A DNA stretch of 64,000 bases from Roseiarcus sp035606915 (GTDB taxonomy: Bacteria; Pseudomonadota; Alphaproteobacteria; Rhizobiales; Beijerinckiaceae), in the NCBI GenBank assembly GCA_035606915.1, contig DATNDU010000203.1, forward strand, positions 1-64,000, read 5' to 3'. Of this stretch, positions 16,959-26,384 are shown one piece after another. The stretch's first letter is position 1; each line of letters starts with the position of its first letter. The position numbers and the translations under genes were made by a program. Under the pieces are notes generated by a model, which saw nothing but the letters and a program-made list of their open reading frames with translations, was not told where the DNA came from and did no database searches.

Positions 16959-18286
16959 TGCAGACCCATTTCAGCCCCGAACAGCTCGCCGATGCGCATG
17001 TCGCCGATCTCGAAAAAATCATCCGCTCCTGCGTGCATTGCGGCTTCTGCACCGCCACCTGCCCGACCTATGTCGTCGGCCGCGACGAGCGCGACAGCCC
17101 GCGCGGACGCATCTATCTCATCAAGGAATTGCTGGAGACCGGCCGCGCGCCGGACGCCCATGACGTCGAGCCGCTCGACCATTGTCTGTCCTGCCTGTCC
17201 TGCGAGACCACCTGCCCTTCCGGCGTCACCTACCGCCGGCTGATCGACCACGCGCGCATCGAGGTCGAAACGCGCTATGCGCGCGATCCCCTCGACCGGG
17301 CGCTGCGCAGCCTGCTGGTCTGGCTGTTGCCGCATCGCCGCCGCTTCCGGGCCGCGATCGGGCTGGCCAAGCTCGGCCGGCCGTTGGCGCCGTTGCTGGC
17401 GCGTCTGCCGCAGGTCGGGCCACGGTTGGAGGCGATGCTGCGCCTCGCGCCGGCGCGCCTGCCGCCGCGCGACGGCAGCGAGCGGCCGGGGGTGTTCAAG
17501 GCCCCCGGCAGCGCGCCCGGCCGCCGCCGCGTCGCGCTGCTGACCGGCTGCGCGCAATCGGTGCTGGCGCCTGAGATCAACGCGGCGGCGATCCGGGTGC
17601 TCAACCGCGCCGGCATCGACGCCGTCCTGGCGAAGGGCGAAGGCTGCTGCGGTTCGCTTGCCCATCACCTGGGCCGCGAGGCGACGGCGCGGGCTTCGGC
17701 GCGCGCCCTTATCGACGTTTGGATGCGCGAGATCGACGGCGACGGGCTCGACGCCATCCTCGTCACCGCCTCCGGCTGCGGCGCAACGATCAAGGATTAC
17801 GGCGTCCTGCTCGCCGACGATCCCGCCTATGCCGACAAAGCCGCGCGGGTGGCGGCGCTGGCGAAAGACCCGAGCGAATATCTGCTCGGGCTCGAACTCG
17901 CCTTCCCCGCGCCGCGCCGGCTGCGCGCCGCCTACCATTCGGCCTGCTCGCTGCAACACGGGATGAAAATCCTCGACGCGCCGAAGAAGCTGCTGGCGGC
18001 GGCCGGCTTCACCGTACTGACGCCGGCGGAGGCGCATCTGTGCTGCGGCTCGGCCGGGGTTTATAATATCCTGCAACCGAAGATCGCCGACGAGTTGCGT
18101 GATCGCAAAGCGCGTAACCTCCAGCGTTTGCGCCCCGACGTCATCGCCGCCGGCAACATCGGCTGCCTGACGCAAATCGGCTCGGCGACGCCAACGCCGG
18201 TGGCCCATATCGTCGAACTCGTCGATTGGGCGCAAGGCGGCCCGGCGCCGACCGGCGTGACGGAGCGCGCCCTGTCAGCTAGCTGA
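16958..18286 (+). CDS. glcF: Glycolate oxidase iron-sulfur subunit GlcF
   Basis: Electron-transfer subunit, 442 residues from MQTHFSPEQL. Two 4Fe-4S motifs are visible (CVHCGFCTATCP and CLSCLSCETTCP), then two CCG domains (GCCGSLAHHLGR and LCCGSAGVYN) and ASGCGATIKDYG. Membrane-associated electron flow to quinone is inferred from the family. The 3' end overlaps the convergent dehydrogenase gene by 8 bases. Confidence 0.95.
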   Translation: MQTHFSPEQLADAHVADLEKIIRSCVHCGFCTATCPTYVVGRDERDSPRGRIYLIKELLETGRAPDAHDVEPLDHCLSCLSCETTCPSGVTYRRLIDHARIEVETRYARDPLDRALRSLLVWLLPHRRRFRAAIGLAKLGRPLAPLLARLPQVGPRLEAMLRLAPARLPPRDGSERPGVFKAPGSAPGRRRVALLTGCAQSVLAPEINAAAIRVLNRAGIDAVLAKGEGCCGSLAHHLGREATARASARALIDVWMREIDGDGLDAILVTASGCGATIKDYGVLLADDPAYADKAARVAALAKDPSEYLLGLELAFPAPRRLRAAYHSACSLQHGMKILDAPKKLLAAAGFTVLTPAEAHLCCGSAGVYNILQPKIADELRDRKARNLQRLRPDVIAAGNIGCLTQIGSATPTPVAHIVELVDWAQGGPAPTGVTERALSAS

Positions 18287-19751
18287 CGGCCGCGTAATCC
18301 GCCACTGTGCGCCGCGCGCCCTTGGCGATCAACGCCGCCAGCGCCGAGGTTACGGCGGCGAGAAAACGCGGGTCGGCGGCGAGGTCGGCGCCGAACACTT
18401 CGCCGACCGCCGCCAGCGCCGGCGCCAGCCGCGTCGCCTCCAGGCCCTGGCGCTCCGCAATCGCCTTCAGCCGCGCCGCCAGCGGGTCGCGCACGTCGAT
18501 CGCGCGGCCCTGCTCATCGACGCCAACGACGTAGCGCATCCATGCCGCCACCCCGAGCGCCAGGCGCTCGATCGGCTGGCCGGCGGCGAGCCGCGCGCGG
18601 GCGGTTTCCAGCAGCCGCTGCGGCAATTTCTGCGAGCCGTCCATGGCGATCTGCCACGTGCGGTGACGCAGCGCCGGATTGCGGAAGCGCGCCAGCAAGC
18701 GGGCGATATAGGGATCGAGATCGCCAGTGGCGCGCGCATCGAGCGTCGGCGCGGCCTCTTGCGTCATCAGCCCGGCGACGAGGCCAGCGAGGTTTTCGTC
18801 GGCCATCGCCTCGGCGACGGTCTCGTAGCCGGCGAGATAGCCGAGATAGGCAAGCGCCGAATGGGCGCCGTTGAGTAGCCGCAGCTTGGCGAGTTCGAAC
18901 GGCGCGACATCGCCGACCAGCGTTGCGCCGCTGTCCTCGAAGCGCGGCCGGCCGCTGGGGAAGCGATCCTCGATCACCCATTGCGAGAACGGCTCGCTGA
19001 CGACCGGCCAGGCGTCCTCGACGCCGAGGCCGGCGGCAATCCGCGCGCGGTCCTCGTCCGTCGTCGCCGGCACGATGCGATCCACCATCGTCGAGGGAAA
19101 AGCGACCTCGCCGCTCACCCAGCGGCCGAAGTCGGCATCGCGCAATTGCGCCAGGCGCGCGATCACGGCGCGCGCGGTGACGCCATTGCTCGGCAGGTTG
19201 TCGCAACTGACGATGGCGAACGGCGCTGTCCCCGCCGAGCGGCGGCGCGCCAGCGCCTCGACCAGAAAACCCGGCGCGCTCCTCGGCGTCCGCGGATTGG
19301 CGAGGTCGTGGCGGATGTCGGGATGAAGCTCGTCGAGTTGGCGCGCGGCGGGGTCGTGGCAATAGCCCTTCTCCGTCACCGTCAGCGTGACGATGCGCAC
19401 GGCGGGATCGCTCATCGCGGCGAGCAACGCCTCGCCGGCGCCGACGAGTTGGCGCAGCGCGCCGATGACGCGCAGATCCTCGCCGGCCTCGCTGCGCACT
19501 GAGAGCGCATAGAGCCGGTCTTGCGGATCGAGCGCCCGGCTGGTCTGCGGCGAGCGCAGACTGGCGCCGCAAATCGCCCATTGCGTCTCGCCCGCCGCCA
19601 GCCGATCGTCGAGATAGACCGCCTGATGGGCGCGATGAAAGGCGCCGACGCCGAGGTGGACGACGCCGACGCGCACCGCCGCGACGTCATAACGCGGCCG
19701 CGCCACCGTCGCCGGCAGGCGGTCGAGCGTGTTCAGCGATAAGCGGCTCAT
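18279..19751 (-). CDS. Mannitol/fructuronate dehydrogenase family oxidoreductase
   Basis: Long-chain polyol dehydrogenase, 490 residues. The N-terminal NAD-binding segment is VGVVHLGVGAFHRAHQAVYL; family motifs include VTLTVTEKGYCHD, SCDNLPSNGV and KLRLLNGAHSALAYLG with the catalytic region around K and H. Likely substrates are mannitol/fructose, arabinitol or fructuronate/mannonate; the sequence alone does not choose. It is convergent with and overlaps glcF. Confidence 0.9.
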   Translation of the reverse strand: MSRLSLNTLDRLPATVARPRYDVAAVRVGVVHLGVGAFHRAHQAVYLDDRLAAGETQWAICGASLRSPQTSRALDPQDRLYALSVRSEAGEDLRVIGALRQLVGAGEALLAAMSDPAVRIVTLTVTEKGYCHDPAARQLDELHPDIRHDLANPRTPRSAPGFLVEALARRRSAGTAPFAIVSCDNLPSNGVTARAVIARLAQLRDADFGRWVSGEVAFPSTMVDRIVPATTDEDRARIAAGLGVEDAWPVVSEPFSQWVIEDRFPSGRPRFEDSGATLVGDVAPFELAKLRLLNGAHSALAYLGYLAGYETVAEAMADENLAGLVAGLMTQEAAPTLDARATGDLDPYIARLLARFRNPALRHRTWQIAMDGSQKLPQRLLETARARLAAGQPIERLALGVAAWMRYVVGVDEQGRAIDVRDPLAARLKAIAERQGLEATRLAPALAAVGEVFGADLAADPRFLAAVTSALAALIAKGARRTVADYAAVS

Positions 19752-19875
19752 GTCACTGGCTCCCAGCGTGCGCGACGGTGTGGGTCGGGCTGACGAAGTC
19801 TAGCGCGATCCACCGGCGGCGGAAGGGCAGCGCCAAGCGCCGTCCAGCAGGAGGATGCATTAACCCCTGTCGAAA

Positions 19876-20130
19876 TTAGCGCCCAGTTGGGGCCGCGGCC
19901 GCCGACGTCCGCCGGCCCTCGAAGGCGGCGACGATCCGCTCGGCGAGCGCTCTCTCGCTTTCCGCGACGCCCAAACCGCAGAGGATCGGCACGCCGGACG
20001 CCCCGCGCACCTTGAGGGCGAAGGTCGAGTCCACCCCGTCCGCCACAATGTCGAGGGTTATCTGAAGCCGGCGGCGCCCCGCTAGTCGTTTGATCTCGTG
20101 GTCGATGGAATCGCCGCCGCGAAGCTCATG
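19876..20130 (-). pseudogene. C-terminal fragment of an unidentified gene
   Basis: The minus strand reads through about 80 residues with protein-like character (QITLDIVADGVDSTFALKVR, VPILCGLGVAESERALAERI) to a stop at 19876, but no credible N-terminus exists upstream, where the plus-strand kinase begins. It is probably the tail of a gene whose front was lost in the same deletion that removed the start of the kinase. Family not recognised. Confidence 0.35.
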
Positions 20131-20140
20131 GCGCCAGTGG

Positions 20141-21421
20141 CGATCGGACGACAGGGTCATCCGACCCGCGCTGCTCTGGTGCGACCAACGGGCGGCGCGG
20201 CAGTGCGAGGCGTTGACCGATCGTCTCGGCGGTCTCGATGCTTTGCTGGCGCTCTCCAACAATCGCACGTTGCCCGGCTTCACCGGCGGAAAATTTCTCT
20301 GGTTGGCGGAGCACGAACCGGCCGTGACGGCGAGGCTGCGGCGCTTTCTCAACCCCAAGGACTTCCTGCGCCTGCGAATGACCGGCGTCCACGCCACCGA
20401 CGTTTCGGACGCTTCGGGGACGGGCTTGTTTGACGTGCGCCGCCGCCGCTGGTCGCCGCCCTTGCTGGCCGCAGTCGGTCTCGACGAGGCGCAGGCGCCG
20501 CCGGTCTTCGAGTCGCACGAGATCGCTGGACGGCTGTCGCCAGAGGTCGCGGCGCGCTGGGGCCTGCCGGCCGGCACGCCGGTCGTGGCAGGAGGCGGCG
20601 ACTCCGTCATGCAGACGACGTCCATGGGAGTCGTCGAGGCGGGCAGCGTCGGCACCACGATCGGCGCCGCCGGCATCGTCGGCGGCGCGGCGCGAGTGTG
20701 CCCGGAGAATAGCGGCGGCCGTTTGCAAATCTCCTGCGGCAATGCGCCGGACCGATAGCATGTGATGGGCGTCGCGCTTTCTGCGGGAGGCGCCTTTCAG
20801 TGGCTCCGCGAGGCCGTCCAGCGGCTGGCGCCGGGCGGCGTCGATTATCCGGGGTCGGTGCGGCTGGCCGAGGAGACCCCGGCCGGCGCGGAGGGTCTGC
20901 TGTTCCTGCCCTATCTCATGGGCGAGCGTTGCCCGCATGTGGCGCCCGATGGGCGCGCGGCTTTCGTCGGCCTTACGCGCAGCCACCACATCGGCCACAT
21001 GTCTCGCGCCGTGATGGAAGGGGCGGTCCTCAATCTGCGCGCCATTCTCGATCTTTTCGCCGAAGCGGGGCTGCCTTGCGATCGCCTTCGCGCCTCCGGG
21101 GGCGCGACGGTCTCGTGCTTCTGGCTCCAGCTTCTCGCCGATGTCGCCGGCCGTCCGGTCGCCACGGTCTCTGGCGCCTCGGAGGGCGGGGCCTACGCCG
21201 CCGCGCTTCTGGCGGGCGTCGGCGTGGGGCGATGGTCCGTTCTCGACGAGGCGGTCGCGATCGCCTCCGAGACCGCACATGCAACGCCCGATCCGGCGCG
21301 CGCGAGGCTGTATGATCGGCTTCATCCCATAAGCAAATCGCTTTATCGGACGCTGCGGGGCGCCTTCGTCGAGCTCGCCGCTGTGGCCGATGACGCGGGC
21401 GAGACAAGGGCTGGCGCATGA
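20141..21421 (+). pseudogene. Xylulokinase-like FGGY kinase, 5'-truncated and with an amber codon
   Basis: FGGY-family pentulose kinase relic. The first recognisable stretch is DDRVIRPALLWCDQRAA, so roughly the first 80-100 residues, including the ATP-binding DxGT motif, are missing. The reading frame is interrupted by TAG at 20756-20758, then continues in the same frame as HVMGVALSAGGAFQWL. In homologues this site is R-W-H-V-M-G-V, so a single TGG to TAG change explains it. The C-terminal half is otherwise intact (GGGDSVMQTTSMGVV, ASGGATVSCFWLQLLADV). The end overlaps the next gene by ATGA. Confidence 0.9.
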
Positions 21422-22053
21422 AGGCCGCAATCTTTGACCTGGACGGGACCTTGGTGGACAGCGCCCCCGACATCACTCACGCGATCAATCGCCTGCTGGC
21501 CGGTCGCGGCGCGCCGCCGCAGGAGGTCTCGTTCGTCGAGACGTTCATCGGCGAGGGAGCGCGGGCGCTAGTCGCCAAGCTATATGCCGCCCTTTCGCTC
21601 AGCGCGGCAGACCTGGACAGGGAGGTCGCCTCCTATCTCGCCTATTATCGCGATCGTCCGGTCACCGATTCCAGGCTCTATTTCGATGCCGCCGAAGCGC
21701 TGCGGGCTTTGCAGGCTGCGGGCGTTCGCCTTGGCGTGTGCACCAACAAGCAGCAGGAGCTCGCCGAGGTGGTCCTCGATCGCTTCGGCCTGCTGAACCG
21801 CATGTCCGTAGTCGTCGGCGCCGATACGACTCCCTACAGCAAGCCAGACCCGCGCCCGCTCCTGCACGCGCTCGGCGCGCTCGGCGTCGAGGCGAAGGAC
21901 GCGGTCTTCGTCGGCGATTCGCAGATCGATCTCGCCTGCGCGCGGGCTGCCGGCGTCCCCTGTCGGATCGTCGATTGGGGGACCGGCCGCGGCGTTGAAG
22001 TTGATGACGGTTCGCGCCTCGCCAGATTCGGCGATCTGTTGCCTGCGACCTAG
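21418..22053 (+). CDS. HAD-superfamily phosphatase, phosphoglycolate phosphatase-like
   Basis: HAD subfamily I phosphatase of 211 residues. Motif I is FDLDGTLVDS (D9 nucleophile, D11 acid/base), motif II VCTNKQQ, motif III the Lys of SKPDPRPLLHAL, motif IV FVGDSQIDLACA. It resembles Gph, but in this operon (kinase, rpiA, SDR) it may act on another sugar phosphate. The ATG overlaps the damaged kinase stop, so its expression could be reduced if upstream translation stops at the amber codon. Confidence 0.88.
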   Translation: MKAAIFDLDGTLVDSAPDITHAINRLLAGRGAPPQEVSFVETFIGEGARALVAKLYAALSLSAADLDREVASYLAYYRDRPVTDSRLYFDAAEALRALQAAGVRLGVCTNKQQELAEVVLDRFGLLNRMSVVVGADTTPYSKPDPRPLLHALGALGVEAKDAVFVGDSQIDLACARAAGVPCRIVDWGTGRGVEVDDGSRLARFGDLLPAT

Positions 22054-22062
22054 AGGCTTGCC

Positions 22063-22896
22063 ATGCTCAAACAGGTGGCCATGGCGCGCGACAGCCTCAG
22101 CAAGGCGGACTTTAGGCTGGCCGAGATCATTCTGAAGCAGCCAGAAGACGTAATCACGATGAGCATGGCGGATCTGAAGAAGGCCGCCGGCGTCAGCGAT
22201 CCGACCATCGTCAGGTTCTGCCGGCGGTTCGGCTGTAGCGGCTATCAGGAGTTCAAGGTCCGGCTCGCCCAGGACTTGTCGCCGGAGCCGCCGTTCACGC
22301 ACCAGCCGATCGGACCGGCAGATAGCGTCGCCGAGGCGGTGAGCAAGATCCTTAGCAACTCGATGAACGGGATCAAGCGTTTCGCCAGCGACGTCGACCC
22401 CGCGGCGGTGGAGATCGCGGCGGAGCGCTTGATGAAGGCGCGATCCATCTTCCTTCTGGGCCTCGGCATATCGGAGACCGTCGCGTTCGACGCAGAACAC
22501 AAGCTGTTCCGCCTCGGCTTGCATTGTCGCACGGTTTTCGATGCCCAGCGGCAGATGCTGCTCGCGCCGACTTTGCGCGCCGACGAGACCGTGATCTTCT
22601 TTTCGCACTCGGGCGCGACGCGCACGCTCGTAAGCGTCGCGTCAATAGCGAAGGCCAACGGCGTCAGCACCATTGCGATCACCGCGCCGCGCTCCCACCT
22701 CGCGAAGGTGTGCGACGTCACGATCGCCGTGCAGCGTTACGAGCACAGCGAACTCTACACGCCTTTGACAGCTCGGCTGAACCACTTCCTCGTAGTGAAC
22801 ATGCTAGTGGCCGCGGTCGGACTGAAGCAGGGGCGCAAGACGCCCGACAACCTGACCGCGCTCGACCCGTGGTTGACCGAAAAGTTCATGGACTGA
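22063..22896 (+). CDS. RpiR/MurR-family transcriptional regulator
   Basis: 277 residues: N-terminal HTH_6 domain (MSMADLKKAAGVSDPTIVRF, then RRFGCSGYQEFKV) and a C-terminal SIS sugar-phosphate-binding domain (FLLGLGISETVAFDAEHKL, FFSHSGATRTLVSVASIA). It sits between the HAD phosphatase and rpiA in the same orientation and probably controls this operon in response to a sugar phosphate. Confidence 0.93.
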   Translation: MLKQVAMARDSLSKADFRLAEIILKQPEDVITMSMADLKKAAGVSDPTIVRFCRRFGCSGYQEFKVRLAQDLSPEPPFTHQPIGPADSVAEAVSKILSNSMNGIKRFASDVDPAAVEIAAERLMKARSIFLLGLGISETVAFDAEHKLFRLGLHCRTVFDAQRQMLLAPTLRADETVIFFSHSGATRTLVSVASIAKANGVSTIAITAPRSHLAKVCDVTIAVQRYEHSELYTPLTARLNHFLVVNMLVAAVGLKQGRKTPDNLTALDPWLTEKFMD

Positions 22897-22914
22897 CCGC
22901 AGGAGCAGTGAGGC

Positions 22915-23631
22915 GTGCAACCGAAGACCGAGCAGGACAAGGCGAAGATCGCCGCCGGCCACAAGGCTATCGAGCGCTATCTCAGGGACGGCATGCAGAT
23001 CGGCCTGGGCTCCGGCACGACCTCGCACTGGTTCGTGCGGGCGCTCGGCGAGAAAGTGCGGGAGGGCTTGAGGATTTCCGGCGTGCCGACGTCGAACGCC
23101 ACCCGCGAGGTGGCGGCGGAAGCCGGCGTGCCGCTGCTCGATCTCAACGACGTGACCGAGCTTGATCTGACCATTGACGGTCCCGACGAGGTCGATATCG
23201 CCGGCCGCATGATCAAGGGCGGCGGCGCTTGCCTGCTGTGGGAGAAGATGGTGGCGCGCGCCTCAAAACGCATGATCTGCATCGCCGACGACACCAAGCT
23301 AGTGGAAACCCTCGGCAAGTTTCCGCTGCCGATCGAGGTGATCCGCTTCGGCTGGAAGAACACGGCGCATCAAATGCGAAAGCTGTTGCGCGAGTTCGGC
23401 TACGCCGACGCGCCGATCCGGCTGCGCGGCGGGGAGGCGAACCCGATTCTAACGGACAGCGCACACTACATCCTGGATTGTAGCCTGGAAAAGATCGGCG
23501 ATCCCGATCGCCTAGCGCCGCGCTTCAACGAGATTCCCGGCGTCGTCGAGCATGGGCTATTCGTGGGAATCGCCAACGAGATTATCCTCGGGCGCCCGGA
23601 TGGCCGCGTCGACGTTCTGGTGGTCCCATAG
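22915..23631 (+). CDS. rpiA: Ribose-5-phosphate isomerase A
   Basis: Interconverts ribose 5-phosphate and ribulose 5-phosphate. It has 238 residues with GLGSGTTSHWFVRALGEKV (phosphate-binding), LTIDGPDEVD (active-site Asp/Glu) and KGGGACLLWEKM with the catalytic Lys-Glu region. GTG start, with AGGAG upstream. A second, operon-bound rpiA is common in pentitol catabolism clusters. Confidence 0.94.
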   Translation: MQPKTEQDKAKIAAGHKAIERYLRDGMQIGLGSGTTSHWFVRALGEKVREGLRISGVPTSNATREVAAEAGVPLLDLNDVTELDLTIDGPDEVDIAGRMIKGGGACLLWEKMVARASKRMICIADDTKLVETLGKFPLPIEVIRFGWKNTAHQMRKLLREFGYADAPIRLRGGEANPILTDSAHYILDCSLEKIGDPDRLAPRFNEIPGVVEHGLFVGIANEIILGRPDGRVDVLVVP

Positions 23632-23668
23632 TGCGGCGGCCTAAGCGTCGCTTTTGCGGAGGAAGCCC

Positions 23669-24442
23669 GTGTATCTCGATCGTTTCAAGCTTGACGGAAA
23701 AACCGCCGTCGTTACCGGCGCGGCGCGCGGCATCGGGCTAGCGATCGTCGACGCGCTGAGCGAGGCCGGCGCCGCCGTCGTCCTGACCGACATGGACGGC
23801 GGCGCGGCGAAGCGCGCCGGCGAGGCGCTTGCGCAAAAGGGCCGGACGGTGACCGCCGAGAAGCTCGACGTAACCGATCCGAGGCTGGTGGAGCAACTGC
23901 ACGCGCGCCTGCTTGAGCGCGTCGGGCGCATCGACATTCTCGTCAACAACGCGGGAATCGCGATCTCCAACCGCCCTGCGGAGACCATGGACGATCAGAC
24001 CTGGTTGAAAGTGATGGACGTCAACCTCAACGGCGTCTTCTGGTGCTGCCGCGCGTTCGGCAAAGCCATGCTGGAGATGGGCGGGGGAACGATCGTCAAT
24101 ATCGGTTCGATGTCGGCGCAGATCGTCAACCGGCCGCAGGAGCAGGCCCAATATAACGCCTCGAAAGCGGCGGTGCATCATCTGACGCGCTCGCTGGCGG
24201 CGGAATGGGCGGGGCGGAACGTGCGCGTGAATGCGGTGGCGCCCACCTATATAGAGACCGATCTCACAAAGTTCGTCTACGACGATCCCAAGATGATGGC
24301 CCACTGGATCGGCGGCACGCCGATGGGCCGCATGGGCCAGCCCGACGAAATCGCCAGCGTAGTGCTGTTTCTTGCGAGCCCGGCGTCGAGCCTGATGACC
24401 GGCTCAATCGTCAGCGCGGACGCGGGCTACACGCTTTGGTAG
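23669..24442 (+). CDS. SDR-family polyol/sugar dehydrogenase
   Basis: Classical short-chain dehydrogenase of 257 residues. NAD-binding TGAARGIG, NNAG motif (DILVNNAGIAI) and catalytic Tyr-Lys in YNASKAAVHH. The GTG start at 23669 is supported by GGAGGAA. The C-terminal GSIVSADAGYTLW matches polyol-oxidising SDRs (arabinitol, threitol or galactitol dehydrogenase-like). Last intact gene of the kinase-HAD-rpiR-rpiA cluster. Confidence 0.9.
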   Translation: MYLDRFKLDGKTAVVTGAARGIGLAIVDALSEAGAAVVLTDMDGGAAKRAGEALAQKGRTVTAEKLDVTDPRLVEQLHARLLERVGRIDILVNNAGIAISNRPAETMDDQTWLKVMDVNLNGVFWCCRAFGKAMLEMGGGTIVNIGSMSAQIVNRPQEQAQYNASKAAVHHLTRSLAAEWAGRNVRVNAVAPTYIETDLTKFVYDDPKMMAHWIGGTPMGRMGQPDEIASVVLFLASPASSLMTGSIVSADAGYTLW

Positions 24443-24472
24443 CCTATCGACGCCAAGTATAAGGAGGCTGTC

Positions 24473-24680
24473 ATGTTCGTCACGCCGAGCGGCGACAAGG
24501 TTTTCATAGTCGATGGTGGGCATATCCACCTCTGGGACGCCCGTGCGGAGAACCGCCGCAACCGCTACGGGCTCAGTTTCATCGAAAGCTTCTGGGGCGC
24601 CCACGTCGGGATGACGCCGATCGAACAGCGCTGGGATTTCGACCGATTCTGCCACTACGGCGTAGAAGGCGCGGCGAAGA
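24473..24680 (+). pseudogene. N-terminal fragment of an amidohydrolase
   Basis: Strong AAGGAGG site and ATG, then MFVTPSGDKVFIVDG, GHIHLWDARAENRRNRYG and EQRWDFDRFCHYGVEGAAK, which match the first 70 residues of PF04909 amidohydrolases (about 340-380 residues). The similarity ends abruptly near 24680 and the frame runs into unrelated sequence. One extra Gly codon sits in the metal-binding HxH region. A deletion probably joined it to the next gene. Confidence 0.75.
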
Positions 24681-24683
24681 GCA

Positions 24684-25226
24684 GTGATCCGGCTTGTCGA
24701 CCATTTCGCGGCAGGCACGATCAATCGCGGCGTGGCTGCTGGTGTTGATTTCTCTGCCGCGTTTGCTGGCGAGGCCGACGCCGACTTGAGCGAAATCCGC
24801 CGAGCCTTTCTCGATCGAGCCTTTTTGAGCCGTCAGGAAAGACTGCTGCGGTTGTGTGAGCCGCGCTTTGGCGTTGACGCGACGCTGGATATGACCATGC
24901 AGCAACTCGAAGCGCTCGCGCATCACGAGGATATGGAGTTGCATGGCGCCGCCATCCGCTATCTCGGGCTCCGTCGGGACAAGGAACTCGGCGCGCCGGC
25001 GTTCGTCACCCTCGACGGCGGACGCATAGCGCCGCAGGACTATCCGAGCCACTTGCGAATGATCCGGCGGGTGCGCGGAGCGGCGGACGCCAACGCCGAG
25101 ATGTGTCGTATGCTCCTGCAAGCGCGGATCTCGCACCCCGTGCCGCTTGCGCGCGCCGGAGAGGTGCAGGGCGATCTGCTTGAGCAGGAGGGCGGCGGCT
25201 CCGCGCGGCGCGCGAACAGTCCGTGA
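24684..25226 (+). CDS. Unrecognised protein, possibly the rest of a truncated gene
   Basis: A 180-residue frame with coding-like composition (SRQERLLRLCEPRFGVDATL, MTMQQLEALAHHEDMELHGA, RMIRRVRGAADANAEMCRML). I do not recognise the family. The start at 24684 has no good ribosome-binding site and lies at the point where the amidohydrolase fragment ends, so it may lack its own N-terminus. It converges on the enolase gene with a 14-base gap. Confidence 0.45.
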   Translation: MIRLVDHFAAGTINRGVAAGVDFSAAFAGEADADLSEIRRAFLDRAFLSRQERLLRLCEPRFGVDATLDMTMQQLEALAHHEDMELHGAAIRYLGLRRDKELGAPAFVTLDGGRIAPQDYPSHLRMIRRVRGAADANAEMCRMLLQARISHPVPLARAGEVQGDLLEQEGGGSARRANSP

Positions 25227-25239
25227 GCGGCCAAAAGCG

Positions 25240-26343
25240 CTAGGAGATTACGGTGTATTCGGTTTTCATGGAGTCAATCGCCTTCCAGTCCCACCTAATT
25301 CCGACACCAACTTCGTCTGAAGGAACCGCATATCCATCGACGAGCTGAATCTTAGACTCGGTCGCTGCGTCTAGCTGCGGAATAAACTCCACCCATGTCG
25401 CATTGGGAACCGCCGCGCAAAGCCCGACATGAAGCTCCATAAGATAGTGTGGGCAAACCTGCATATTGAATGTTTCGGCGAGGTGCGCCGTTTTGAGCCA
25501 TGGCGTAATGCCGCCGATGCGGGCCACGTCCACCTGTACGATTGAGCAACCGCCACGTTGCAGATATTCGCGGAAGTGCGAGGGGTGGTACAGCGACTCG
25601 CCAATCGCGATTGGTATCGACGTCGATCGCGATAGCCGCACGTGTCCATCGATATCCTCGGCCGGCATCGGCTCCTCGAACCAAGCGAGGTCGAACTCCT
25701 CGAACCGCTTGGCGCGCCGGATCGCCTCAGAGACGGTGAACGCCTGATTGGCGTCGACCATTACCTCGAAATCCAGCCCAAGCGCGCCCCGGACCGCGGC
25801 GAGACGCGCAACGTCCTCGGCGACATGGGGTTGCCCGACTTTAACCTTGAAACCGCGAAAACCCGCCTCGCGCGCCTCGATCGCATGGTCAACCAGTTGC
25901 TGAGTTGTGAAGTTGAGCCAGCCCCCCTCCGTATTGTAGACCGGCACGCGCCGCTGCGCGCCGCCGGCGACGAGATGAAGAGGCGCGTTCGCCCGCTTAC
26001 AACGCAGATCCCACAACGCGACGTCGATGGCAGCCAGGGCGAGGCTCACGGTCGCGCCGACCGAATTCGCGTGTGTGAAGAAGAACAGGCTCTTCCAGAT
26101 CTCCTCAACCATCGAAGCGTCGCGGCCGATCAGCCACGGGGCCATGTAGTCGCGGATGAGCGCGACGACCGCCGAACCGCCGGTTCCGATCGTATAGCTG
26201 TAGCCCGTGCCCTCGGCCCCATCGTCCGTCCAGACGCGGACCATCGGCGTTTCCTGTTTACTGAAGGCCTGGATAGCGTCGCTGCGCGCCACTTTAGCCG
26301 CCAGATCGACCCGGAAGACTTCAACTCGCGTGATTTTCGGCAT
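25240..26343 (-). CDS. Enolase-superfamily (mandelate racemase/muconate lactonizing) sugar-acid dehydratase
   Basis: 367 residues. The barrel shows the KxK catalytic motif in GFRGFKVKVG, metal ligands in MVDANQAF (Asp), WFEEPMPAED (Glu) and IAIGESLYHP (Glu), and a His in QVCPHYLMELH. These fit the mandelate racemase subgroup, which includes fuconate, galactonate and other acid-sugar dehydratases. It is third in a minus-strand set after a sugar-binding protein and a COG3618 amidohydrolase, supporting a sugar-acid role. The substrate is not determined. Confidence 0.88.
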   Translation of the reverse strand: MPKITRVEVFRVDLAAKVARSDAIQAFSKQETPMVRVWTDDGAEGTGYSYTIGTGGSAVVALIRDYMAPWLIGRDASMVEEIWKSLFFFTHANSVGATVSLALAAIDVALWDLRCKRANAPLHLVAGGAQRRVPVYNTEGGWLNFTTQQLVDHAIEAREAGFRGFKVKVGQPHVAEDVARLAAVRGALGLDFEVMVDANQAFTVSEAIRRAKRFEEFDLAWFEEPMPAEDIDGHVRLSRSTSIPIAIGESLYHPSHFREYLQRGGCSIVQVDVARIGGITPWLKTAHLAETFNMQVCPHYLMELHVGLCAAVPNATWVEFIPQLDAATESKIQLVDGYAVPSDEVGVGIRWDWKAIDSMKTEYTVIS

Positions 26344-26384
26344 GGACTTTCCTTATGCGCAGCGGAGCTCTCGACGCGCGATGT

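Noticed and set aside
16499..18235. A 578-residue frame opposite glcE/glcF
   Set aside because: Antisense shadow of genes with complete cofactor motifs; no family features of its own.
20756..20758. Amber codon as pyrrolysine or other recoding
   Set aside because: No nearby recoding machinery is seen, the site is Trp in homologues, and the gene also lacks its 5' end, so a nonsense mutation is simpler.
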